NCBI GenBank assembly: GCA_937891875.1
Contig: CALATR010001181.1
Span: forward strand, 1-8,789
DNA length: 8,789 bases
Direction: 5' to 3'
From: an uncultured Pseudomonadota bacterium
GTDB lineage: Bacteria > Myxococcota_A > UBA796 > GCA-2862545
Made by a program: the position numbers and the translations under genes. Below, one piece after another: positions 1 through 7,234 of this stretch. Within the stretch, counting starts at the first letter, position 1; each line of letters begins with the position of its first letter. The notes beneath the pieces are model-generated. The model saw only the letters and a program-made list of their open reading frames with translations. It was not told where the DNA came from and did no database searches.

Positions 1-53
1 CCCCGCACGGCGACGGCGATGCGGTCCAGGAGCTGGTCGGGAGTGGCGTTCAC
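1..53 (-). CDS. N-terminal start of an unidentified gene, cut by the window edge
   Basis: Reading leftwards from a GTG at 53-51, an open frame runs to the window edge (VNATPDQLLDRIAVAVR). Nearly every codon ends in G or C, as in the genuine genes here. A GAGGA Shine-Dalgarno-like sequence (63-59 on the - strand) sits 5 nt before the GTG. An in-frame ATG at 71-69 is an alternative start with weaker ribosome-site support. Only about 17 residues are visible, so no family can be named. The gene diverges from the mercury operon, leaving roughly 105 bp between its start and the mer promoter. It could be a chance open frame, but the start signal and codon bias favour a real gene. Confidence 0.45.
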   Translation of the reverse strand, partial: MNATPDQLLDRIAVAVR

Positions 54-158
54 GGGGGTCCTCGGGACCATCGTGATCGCCTGGGATCACCGGGGCCAGC
101 GGAATCGTCTCCCCTCGTTTCCCCGAGCCTGGCCGACATCTGGTGACAGCGAAAAGGC

Positions 159-190
159 TTGACCCTGTAGTCGGGTACGGGGATTAGGTT
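159..190 (+). promoter_or_regulatory. MerR-type mer operon promoter/operator
   Basis: A -35 box TTGACC (159-164) and a -10-like box TAGGTT (185-190) are separated by 20 bp, longer than the usual 17. Such over-long spacers are the hallmark of MerR-regulated promoters, where the activated regulator untwists the DNA. The spacer region contains an imperfect dyad, CCCTGTA (163-169) and TACGGGG (176-182), matching at 6 of 7 positions, as expected for a MerR dimer. The promoter faces merR itself, so regulator and resistance genes share one transcript. This differs from Tn501/Tn21, where merR is divergent. Confidence 0.8.
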
Positions 191-210
191 CATGGACATG
201 GAGGCACACC

Positions 211-627
211 ATGTCCGGGCACACCATCGGCAACGTCGCCAAGCGCGTCGGTATTGGAGTAGAGACCGTGCGTTTCTACGAGCGGAAGGGATTGGTGAAG
301 CCACCGCCCAGGAGCCCCGCTGGCTACCGCCTCTACCCGGATGCCGCCGTCGACCGCCTGCGATTCGTGCTTCGCGCGAAGGAGCTCGGCTTCACCCTGG
401 ACCAGATCCGCACGCTCCTCGATCTCCGCGTCGGTGACGGCACGTCGTGCGACGAGGTGCGCTCGTTGGCATCCGAACGCCTTGCCGACGTCGAGGACAA
501 GCTCCGGCAGCTCCAGCGCATCGCTGGGGTGCTTCGGGAGGTGATCACCACCTGCGATGACAACGGACGAACCGGTGAGTGCCCGATCCTCGACACCCTT
601 CACCGAGAGGCCGACGATGTCGCGTGA
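211..627 (+). CDS. merR: MerR, Hg(II)-responsive transcriptional regulator
   Basis: This cytoplasmic dimeric regulator represses and, with Hg(II) bound, activates the mer promoter. The 138-residue product matches the usual MerR length (about 140). The N-terminal winged helix-turn-helix is at residues 4-40 (IGNVAKRVGIGVETVRFYER), followed by the conserved AGYRLYP wing. The long dimerisation helix spans about residues 82-112. Three cysteines at 80, 115 and 124 have exactly the spacing of the Hg-binding C82/C117/C126 of Tn501 MerR, which separates it from the zinc, copper and redox members of the family. The ATG is preceded by GGAGG (200-204) at 6 nt. It is the first gene of the operon and overlaps merT by 11 bp. 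Confidence 0.93.
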   Translation: MSGHTIGNVAKRVGIGVETVRFYERKGLVKPPPRSPAGYRLYPDAAVDRLRFVLRAKELGFTLDQIRTLLDLRVGDGTSCDEVRSLASERLADVEDKLRQLQRIAGVLREVITTCDDNGRTGECPILDTLHREADDVA

Positions 628-1006
628 CACCACCCGCAACGCCAGCCTCGGAGGCGCCGTGGCGGCCGCTATCGCTGCCTCGGCCTGCTGCGTCGGTCCC
701 CTCCTGTTTGCCCTGCTCGGTCTCGGCGGGGCGGGGGCCTTGGTCGCGCTCGAGCCCTACCGACCTCTGTTCACGGCCGTGACCGTCCTGCTTCTTGGCA
801 TCGGCTGGTACCTGACCTACCGCCGGCCGGTCGCGCATCCGACGTCGGCGGCTCAGACGTCCCCAGTCCCCCACAATGCGGTGGACGAGGACTGCGGCTG
901 CGAGATGCCGCGAACCAACAAGACCGGGAAGCGCCTGCTGTGGGTCGCCACGGCCGTGGCCGGTGTCGCCCTCGCGTTCCCATACATCACCCCCTTCCTG
1001 TTCTGA
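617..1006 (+). CDS. merT: MerT, inner-membrane mercuric ion transporter
   Basis: MerT imports Hg(II) handed over by MerP so that MerA can reduce it. The 129-residue protein has three predicted membrane segments (about 12-40, 51-67 and 107-126). A vicinal cysteine pair lies in the first (SACCVGP, C24/C25). A second pair, C93/C95 (DCGC), lies in the cytoplasmic loop before the third segment. This matches the MerT layout, although the Tn501 loop cysteines are further apart and that protein is shorter (116 aa). I chose the ATG at 617 because GAGAGG precedes it by 6 nt and the residues just upstream in frame are not MerT-like. It overlaps the merR 3' end by 11 bp, suggesting translational coupling. 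Confidence 0.88.
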   Translation: MSRDTTRNASLGGAVAAAIAASACCVGPLLFALLGLGGAGALVALEPYRPLFTAVTVLLLGIGWYLTYRRPVAHPTSAAQTSPVPHNAVDEDCGCEMPRTNKTGKRLLWVATAVAGVALAFPYITPFLF

Positions 1007-1019
1007 TGCCGGAGTCCGC

Positions 1020-1379
1020 ATGCCCAACCTGATCCGAGAGGCCGTCCTTGTTCCGCTGCTTGCCGTCGGCATCGCCGTGGCCCCGATGGTTCTCGGCACT
1101 GCTGGGTGTACGGCCGACGGTCAGGCCCAGAGCGCCGTCACGGCCGACCGCCGCGCCTCCTTGCGGGTCGACGGGATGACCTGCGCGTCCTGCTCGGTCA
1201 CGGTCCGTGTGGCCGCGACCAAGCTCGATGGCATTGCCTTGGTCGAGGTCGACGTCGAGGGTGGAGCCGCGACGGTATCGTTCGACAGCACGAAGGTGAC
1301 CGCAGAGCAGATCGCCGCTGCCATCTCGGAGGCCGGCTATGCGACCACGGTGGTCTCCGACCAGGCGGTGGGATCGTGA
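1020..1379 (+). CDS. merP: MerP-like mercury-binding protein, possibly a lipoprotein
   Basis: This is an exported mercury-binding protein that passes Hg(II) to MerT. The 119-residue product has an N-terminal hydrophobic signal (residues 7-26) ending in LGTAGC, a permissive lipobox with C30 as the possible lipidated residue. A heavy-metal-associated domain follows (about 46-108), with the GMTCASC motif (C55, C58) and the usual SEAGY end. Classical proteobacterial MerP is about 91 aa, soluble and lacks the acylation cysteine, so membrane anchoring would be a variation. The ATG at 1020 is preceded by GGAG (1011-1014), 13 bp after the merT stop. Its 3' end overlaps the merA GTG start (GTGA). The HMA assignment is firm; lipidation is inferred. 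Confidence 0.85.
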   Translation: MPNLIREAVLVPLLAVGIAVAPMVLGTAGCTADGQAQSAVTADRRASLRVDGMTCASCSVTVRVAATKLDGIALVEVDVEGGAATVSFDSTKVTAEQIAAAISEAGYATTVVSDQAVGS

Positions 1380-2788
1380 GCGACACACGCGTACCGTTCC
1401 TCATCCTCGGCGGCGGCGCCGCTGCCTTCTCCGCCGCCACCCGTGCGAACGACCTCGGCGTGCGGACCATCATGGTGAACGCTGGACTCCCCCTCGGGGG
1501 CACCTGCGTCAACGTCGGCTGCGTGCCGAGCAAGCATCTGCTCATGTGCGCCCGTGCGGTCCACGAAGCGCACGCACCGCGTGCTCCAGGGGTCCGATCG
1601 TCCGGTGTGCAGGTGGACTACACCGCCATGAAGCGGGCGAGGGACGCCGTCGTGCTGGGGCTTCGCGGCTCGAACTACCACGACGTACTCGATGCGCTTC
1701 CCACCGTGGAGCTGATCGAGGGGCATGGGCGTTTCGTCGATCCCCACGCCATCGAGGTGAATGGCCGCCGGATCCAGGCGGACAGGATGCTGGTCGCGGT
1801 GGGGGCCAGGGCTCGCACGCTCGACGTCCCCGGCGGAGACCTCCCGGGCGTGCTCGACAACCGGTCGGCCCTCGAGCTCGAGACCCTGCCCGATGCGCTG
1901 GTGGTGGTAGGCGGCGGGCCGCAGGGCGTCGAGTGGGCCCAGGCCTTCGCGCGTCTCGGGGTGCAGGTGACCCTGCTCCAGTCGCGAGATCAGCTCCTTC
2001 GACCCCTCGATGCGGACGTGGCCGCCGTACTCGCCGAGGCCTTGGCGGAGGAGGGCGTCGACGTGCGCACTTCCGCGAAGATCCGTGCCATCGCCCAGCT
2101 CGAGGGCGGCACGCTCCTGGTGTCCTGGACTGACCCGACCGGGGACCACGAGCTGCACGCGTCACACGTGCTTGCGGCGGCGGGCGTGACCGGGAACGCC
2201 GATGGGATCGATGCCCACCACGCGGGGCTGGACCTGAGCGGACGAGGCTTCCTGTCGGTGGACGATGGCATGCGAACGTCCGTGCCCCACATCTTCGCGG
2301 CGGGTGATGTGATCGGGCGCTTCAACCTGGAGCACGCCGCAGCCAAGGAGGGCCAGGTCGCCGCGACGAACGCCCTCACGGACGACGATGCGAAGGTGGA
2401 CTACCCGTCGATGCCCGCCGTGGTGTTCTCCGAGCCGGAGGCCGCCTGGGTCGGTCCCACCGAGCGGGACTACATGGAGGCGCACGGGGTCTGCAAGTGC
2501 CGCGCCGTCCGACTGGACCGCGTTCCCCGTGCGCTGGCGACCGGCACCACCCGGGGCATCGCGAGGATCACCCTGGACCACGAGACGGAGCGGATCGTTG
2601 GAGCCCAGATGGTGGGCCCTCACGCGGGGGAGGCCATCCATGAGATGGTGGTGGCCATCCGCGCCGGACTCACCCTGGACGAGCTGCTGGACACGGTGCA
2701 CGCGTTCCCGACCTACTCGGAGGCGTTCAAGATCGCCGCGTTGGCGTTCCGCCGCGACGTGTCCGTGATGACGTGCTGTATCGGGTAG
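1376..2788 (+). CDS. merA: MerA, mercuric reductase (short form without NmerA domain)
   Basis: MerA is a cytoplasmic FAD- and NADPH-dependent flavoprotein reducing Hg(II) to volatile Hg(0). The 470-residue protein has an N-terminal FAD-binding motif (LGGGAAAFSAA, 11-21) and the redox-active disulfide GGTCVNVGCVPSK (C44, C49). The NADPH-binding glycine motif VVVGGGPQGVEW is at 176-187 and the second FAD motif FAAGDV at 307-312. The C-terminal tail MTCCIG carries the vicinal pair C467/C468 that hands Hg to the active site and separates MerA from lipoamide dehydrogenases. The N-terminal HMA domain of many MerA proteins is absent. HAFPTYSEAF (442-451) appears to place Phe at the family's Hg-coordinating Tyr. 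The GTG start at 1376 overlaps the merP stop and aligns with the expected core N terminus. Confidence 0.95.
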   Translation: MSDTRVPFLILGGGAAAFSAATRANDLGVRTIMVNAGLPLGGTCVNVGCVPSKHLLMCARAVHEAHAPRAPGVRSSGVQVDYTAMKRARDAVVLGLRGSNYHDVLDALPTVELIEGHGRFVDPHAIEVNGRRIQADRMLVAVGARARTLDVPGGDLPGVLDNRSALELETLPDALVVVGGGPQGVEWAQAFARLGVQVTLLQSRDQLLRPLDADVAAVLAEALAEEGVDVRTSAKIRAIAQLEGGTLLVSWTDPTGDHELHASHVLAAAGVTGNADGIDAHHAGLDLSGRGFLSVDDGMRTSVPHIFAAGDVIGRFNLEHAAAKEGQVAATNALTDDDAKVDYPSMPAVVFSEPEAAWVGPTERDYMEAHGVCKCRAVRLDRVPRALATGTTRGIARITLDHETERIVGAQMVGPHAGEAIHEMVVAIRAGLTLDELLDTVHAFPTYSEAFKIAALAFRRDVSVMTCCIG

Positions 2789-2835
2789 GCCAGCCTGGTT
2801 CGGTCCCCGAGCACAGCTCGCCGAGGCCGGCGACC

Positions 2836-3348
2836 TCACCAGACGGCGGCAAGTCCAAGACCAACCAAGATGACGCCGCCGACCCGCTGGGTGAACACAC
2901 CGAACTGCGCCCCCAGCATGTGCCCGCCGAGCCCGGCGGCCGCTGGGAGACCCGATGTGACCACACCGATGGCGAGCACCGATCCCCACACGGGTGCCGC
3001 GAAGGTCGGCAGACTGACGCCCGCCGCGAGGGCGTCGACGCTGGTGGCGAGGCCAAGAGCGAGCAGTGCGGCCCATCCAACGGGGGCGGTGATCACCTCG
3101 TCATCCGCGATGACCAGCATGCGGAGCCCGAGGGCGACCAGCACCGCACAAGCGAGCCAAGAGAGCCACGCGCCGATCAGGGTTGCCATCCACATTCCCC
3201 CGACAGCACCGATGGCCGCCATGACAGCCTGAAACGCGCCAAATACGAGGGAGGCCCGAACCAGAGCGGTCCGACCCGGTCGTGCGGCGGCGATGCTGGC
3301 GGTCACGGCCAGCGCGTCCGCGGCCAGCGCCGCGGAGAGCATGAGCAC
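2836..3348 (-). CDS. mntP: MntP-like (DUF204) cation efflux protein
   Basis: This is a small, very hydrophobic protein (170 aa from the GTG at 3348) with about six membrane segments. It has the two internally related halves typical of the MntP manganese exporters. The first half carries ALAADALAV (D11) and the second GLATSVDALAAGVSL (D105), corresponding to the essential membrane aspartates of E. coli MntP (about 188 aa). It is the last gene of the - strand ars transcript, 73 bp after the arsH stop, and converges on merA with 47 bp between. No ATG lies upstream before an in-frame TAA at 3387, so the start is GTG 3348, or CTG 3357, which fits the GGAGG better. Family is fairly sure; substrate is unproven and could be Mn(II) or another divalent ion. 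Confidence 0.8.
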   Translation of the reverse strand: MLMLSAALAADALAVTASIAAARPGRTALVRASLVFGAFQAVMAAIGAVGGMWMATLIGAWLSWLACAVLVALGLRMLVIADDEVITAPVGWAALLALGLATSVDALAAGVSLPTFAAPVWGSVLAIGVVTSGLPAAAGLGGHMLGAQFGVFTQRVGGVILVGLGLAAVW

Positions 3349-3363
3349 CGAGATCAGGATGGG

Positions 3364-3368
3364 CCTCC
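3364..3368 (-). promoter_or_regulatory. Ribosome-binding site of the mntP-like gene, suggesting a non-ATG start
   Basis: GGAGG (3368-3364) is the only strong Shine-Dalgarno sequence ahead of the mntP-like frame. It lies 6 nt from a CTG (3357) but 15 nt from the GTG at 3348. Ideal spacing therefore points to CTG initiation and three extra residues; the GTG is the conventional choice. Confidence 0.4.
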
Positions 3369-3421
3369 ATGTTTCGGTGAGTCCTTACACCGTGTTGCGC
3401 TGGTTCCTGCACTCGGAGCCG

Positions 3422-4144
3422 TCACAGCCCCTTGCCGCCTGTCCGGTCCTGGGGGCGTTCCTCGCTCGGCAGCCGTCGGGCGTCGGCCTCCCGGCGCTCG
3501 CTGTATCGGTCGACGAGGAAGTCGCGGATGTCACGGGTCAGCAGGGTGAACTTGTAGAGCTCTTCCATCACGTCGACCACCCGGTCCCGGTAGGGGGAGT
3601 CCTTCATGCGGCCGTCGTCGTGGAACTCGTTGTAGGCCTTGGCGACGCTGGACTGGTTCGGAATGGTGAGCATCCGCATCCACCGACCGAGCACGCGCAG
3701 GGTGTTCACGACGTTGAATGACTGGCTGCCGCCGTTGACCTGCATGACCGCCAGTGTGCGGCCCTGGGTCGGTCGCACCGCGCCCATCGACAGCGGGATC
3801 CAGTCGATCTGGTTCTTGAACACCCCGGTGATCGTGCCGTGCATCTCGGGGCACGACCACACCTGCGCCTCGGACCACAGCGACAGCTCGCGGAGACGGG
3901 TGACCTCGGGGTGGTCGTCGAGGCCCGGTGCCTTCACCGGAAGATCGTGCGGGTGGAACCACCGCACCTCGCAGCCGAGCTCATCGAGGATGCGCGCCGC
4001 CTCCTCGGCGAGCAGGCGGGAGTAGGAGCGCTCCCGCAGGCTGCCATAGAGCATCAGCACCCGAGGGGGATGCGTGCTGCGGGAGGGTTCGGGGAACGCG
4101 GGAGGTGTGAGGGGCGGCGGCGCACCGTCGTGCCAGTCGGCCAT
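3422..4144 (-). CDS. arsH: ArsH, NADPH-dependent FMN reductase / organoarsenical oxidase
   Basis: ArsH is a cytoplasmic flavodoxin-fold enzyme that uses NADPH and FMN to oxidise trivalent organoarsenicals or reduce quinones and other acceptors. The 240-residue product has the FMN phosphate loop GSLRERSYS (34-42) and the family signature WSCPEMHGTITGVFKNQIDW (96-115). It also has the ArsH-type VNGGSQSFNVVNTLR segment (136-150) and a RDIRDFLVDRYSER end. Length fits the family (about 230-240). The ATG at 4144 lies 1 nt after the TGA of the upstream lipoprotein gene, with GGAG (4157-4154) 9 nt before it. The frame stays open upstream, but those residues only shadow the lipoprotein gene. Identification is secure; the physiological substrate is inferred. 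Confidence 0.93.
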   Translation of the reverse strand: MADWHDGAPPPLTPPAFPEPSRSTHPPRVLMLYGSLRERSYSRLLAEEAARILDELGCEVRWFHPHDLPVKAPGLDDHPEVTRLRELSLWSEAQVWSCPEMHGTITGVFKNQIDWIPLSMGAVRPTQGRTLAVMQVNGGSQSFNVVNTLRVLGRWMRMLTIPNQSSVAKAYNEFHDDGRMKDSPYRDRVVDVMEELYKFTLLTRDIRDFLVDRYSERREADARRLPSEERPQDRTGGKGL

Positions 4145-4145
4145 G

Positions 4146-4898
4146 TCAGGGCGCTCCGGTCGGCAGATGAAGCGTGGCACCTCCCGCGAGGCGCACAGAG
4201 ACGAGATGCCCGGCCACGTTCGCTGAAGGCGCAACAACGTGGAGATGGCCGTCCAGCGACGGCGGTACGTACTCGCCGCGGGCACCCGGCGCCCAGAGGC
4301 CGACGATCACCACGTCGACGTCCTGTTCGCTGCCCTGCTTGCCGGACGGCTGGCCGACGATGCTCCACGTGAGCGCTTCGGCGCGCCCCCGGACGATGAA
4401 CGGGACAGCGTCGGCTCCGGCACACGGGGTTCCTGCGCGCTCGGAGGCGACCTCGGCGAGGATGGAGGTCACGTCCGTGGCCCCGATGGGTCGGCCCTCA
4501 TCCCAGGTCGCGGGCGTCGCCACCGCGAGCAGCGAGCCGCCCTGGCTCTGGGGGTGGTGCTGCACCTCGACTCCCTGCGCAGCCGGCGCGACGACCCAGA
4601 GCTGGCCGTCCACCGCCGTAATCTCTGCGGTCTTGCCCGCTGTCGCACCCAGCGCGATGGTCGTCTCGGACCAGTCCAGGTCGGCCAGCGCCACCGTCTG
4701 GGACAGGTCCCCCTCTCGGAAGCGCTGCATGGAGCCGAACACCTGCACGCTCGGGCAGGAGGGCTGCTGGGCGAGGGGTGGCGCAGCGGTCGAAGGGGCC
4801 GGTGTCGTGGGCGTTGGCGTCGGCGGCTCGTCCGGGGTGCTGGTGCCGCATCCCCCAGCCAGGGTGAGCATGAGTGCCAGGCGGTACACGGGTCGCAT
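4146..4898 (-). CDS. Exported lipoprotein with acetolactate decarboxylase-like (BudA/ALDC-type) metal-site motif
   Basis: This 250-residue protein has a lipoprotein signal (RLALMLTLAGGC, C17) and a Thr/Pro-rich linker (18-47), so it should be membrane-anchored outside the cytoplasm. The globular part resembles acetolactate decarboxylase. It begins with VQVFGSMQRFREGD (51-64), then has AEITAVDGQLWVV (91-103), comparable with the ALDC GELIVLDGE strand. At the C terminus comes VIVGLWAPG...DGHLHVVAP..AGH. Histidines 218, 220 and 231 reproduce the spacing of the three zinc ligands of Brevibacillus ALDC (H194, H196, H207). E92 and R170 are candidate equivalents of its catalytic Glu and Arg. ALDC itself is cytoplasmic and acts in acetoin synthesis, so another substrate is likely. 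The start overlaps the arsC-VOC stop (TGATG) and the stop is 1 nt from the arsH ATG. Gene call is firm; family call is from memory of motifs. Confidence 0.72.
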   Translation of the reverse strand: MRPVYRLALMLTLAGGCGTSTPDEPPTPTPTTPAPSTAAPPLAQQPSCPSVQVFGSMQRFREGDLSQTVALADLDWSETTIALGATAGKTAEITAVDGQLWVVAPAAQGVEVQHHPQSQGGSLLAVATPATWDEGRPIGATDVTSILAEVASERAGTPCAGADAVPFIVRGRAEALTWSIVGQPSGKQGSEQDVDVVIVGLWAPGARGEYVPPSLDGHLHVVAPSANVAGHLVSVRLAGGATLHLPTGAP

Positions 4899-5764
4899 CA
4901 CGCCCCCTCGCCGACGAGGAACCAGGGCTCCTTGTCCTCGGGCATCTCGGCGTACTCGGCGTCGGTGAGCCGCGCGTACACCTCGACGAGGTTGCCGCCG
5001 GGGTCCTTCAGCCACAGCTCGTGCAGCGGTGTGCCCTGCCAGGTCGTCCGGGCCGGCTTGTGGATGGACCACCCAGCAGCAACGGCGCGGTGGTGTGCGT
5101 CAATGACGGCGGCCCTGTCGGGCACCGCGACGCCGAGGTGGTACAGCGTATCCTGGTGCAGCGTCTTGCCGTCGTCGACCAGCAGCACGAAGTTCGTGCG
5201 CAGCGCGGCGCTCACGAAGGTGACGTATCGATGGGTCCACTCCTTGGGCTCCACGCCGAGCAGCCAGGCGTAGAACCGAGCGGCGGCAGCCAGGTCGGGC
5301 ACGCGCACGCTGGCGTGGAACTCGGTGGGCGCCAGGGGTGCGGGGGCGTCGCGCAGGGCCGCCAGCACCTCGAGACGCTGTGCGATGGCATCGCGGGCCA
5401 CCCGGAAGTGGTGCAGCCGCTCCTCGTCGGTCAGCGCCTCGTCCTTGCGATCCGGGTCGGGCATCGCCCAGCTCATGCGCTGCGCATCACCGAGGAACAG
5501 CGGGCACTCCTCCTCGGCGCACAGCGTGATGACGAGGTCGACCGTCGCGGGGTCGACCGTGTCGACGTGCTTGCTGGTGTGGCCCGCGGCGTCGATGCCA
5601 ATCTCGGCCAGCGCTCGCACGGCGTAGGGGTTGACGCGCGACGGGGCGCTGCCGGCGGACTGAACGCGCACGGCGTCGCCGAAGCGCTTGCGGGCCAGCC
5701 CCTCGGCCATCTGGCTGCGGGCGGAGTTGGCGACGCACAGGAACAGGATGTTGTCGAACTGCAT
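4898..5764 (-). CDS. arsC: ArsC arsenate reductase fused to a VOC (glyoxalase/ArsI-like) domain
   Basis: This is a two-domain cytoplasmic protein of 288 residues. Residues 1-137 form a low-molecular-weight-phosphatase-fold ArsC of the thioredoxin-coupled type, reducing arsenate to arsenite. The P-loop is CVANSARS (C10, R16) and the relay cysteines are C82 and C87 (LCAEEECPLF). The second gap is shorter than C82-C89 of S. aureus ArsC. After a Pro/Ala linker (138-147), residues 148-265 form a vicinal-oxygen-chelate domain. Its probable 2-His-1-Glu metal site is H150, H209 and E261. That layout recalls the ArsI C-As lyase, but the vicinal cysteine pair that binds trivalent arsenic there is absent. 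No ATG lies near the junction, so the VOC part is not made separately from an obvious start. The ATG at 5764 is preceded by GAGG overlapping the acr3 stop. Confidence 0.88.
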   Translation of the reverse strand: MQFDNILFLCVANSARSQMAEGLARKRFGDAVRVQSAGSAPSRVNPYAVRALAEIGIDAAGHTSKHVDTVDPATVDLVITLCAEEECPLFLGDAQRMSWAMPDPDRKDEALTDEERLHHFRVARDAIAQRLEVLAALRDAPAPLAPTEFHASVRVPDLAAAARFYAWLLGVEPKEWTHRYVTFVSAALRTNFVLLVDDGKTLHQDTLYHLGVAVPDRAAVIDAHHRAVAAGWSIHKPARTTWQGTPLHELWLKDPGGNLVEVYARLTDAEYAEMPEDKEPWFLVGEGA

Positions 5765-5772
5765 GGGAGACC

Positions 5773-6817
<1,045 letters not shown>

Positions 6818-6825
<8 letters not shown>

Positions 6826-7234
6826 CGAGAGACTCCTCGACGACCAGCTCACCGACGACCTCGGCGGCGAGGCCGAGGGTCCCGCTGACGGTGCCGTATT
6901 TGCGGATGTTCTTGTGCAGGAGCTCCACGCGCCGTTCGGGCTCGTGGGTCACGAGCTCGAGCCGGTAGGTGAAGCGGGTGAAGCGCGGGGGGCTGTCCTG
7001 ACGCTCGGCAGCGACATGGACCCGGGCACCGTCGTACTCGAACGGGAGCATGTCGCTGAACCGCTCGACGTTCTTGAGCAGGCAGGCGGCCAGCGCGCCG
7101 CAGAGCAGCTCCGCCGGGCCGGGGTGGACGAGGTCGCGGTCGGCGGCCGCATCCACGCGCAGCGCGCGTCCGAACAGGTCGAGCGTGGCGCGTCCCCCGG
7201 GCTGGCTGGTGCCGGTGACTTCGTAGCGACTCAC
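6818..7234 (-). CDS. OsmC-family (peroxiredoxin-like) protein, one-cysteine type
   Basis: This is a 138-residue cytoplasmic protein of the OsmC/Ohr superfamily, thiol peroxidases that detoxify organic or fatty-acid hydroperoxides. The signature helix is GPAELLCGALAACLLKNVER (38-57), with C51 in the peroxidatic position and C45 nearby. The second signature, usually a Cys in a K-Y-C-x-V-S pattern, reads RKYGTVSGTL (111-120), with Gly114 at the usual resolving cysteine. It may therefore use C45, need an external thiol, or have lost peroxidase activity. The GTG start overlaps the arsR TGA (GTGA) and its 3' end overlaps acr3. Its place second in an arsenic operon suggests control of arsenite-induced oxidative stress, which is inference. 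Confidence 0.85.

Noticed and set aside
557..616. Earlier ATG for merT
   Set aside because: It lies deep within merR and adds 20 non-MerT residues; the ATG at 617 has a well-spaced GAGAGG.
190..639. - strand frame opposite merR, and the - strand frame at 50-304
   Set aside because: They are shadows of merR and its leader. The MerR Hg-binding cysteines and helix-turn-helix on the + strand are decisive.
1106..1375. N-terminal extension of merA by 90 codons
   Set aside because: These residues are an out-of-frame reading of merP with no HMA motif. The FAD motif starts right after the GTG at 1376.
2808..2820. CGAGC-ACA-GCTCG hairpin between merA and the mntP-like gene as a terminator
   Set aside because: The stem is only 5 bp and no T-run follows on either strand, so it is not supportable as an intrinsic terminator.
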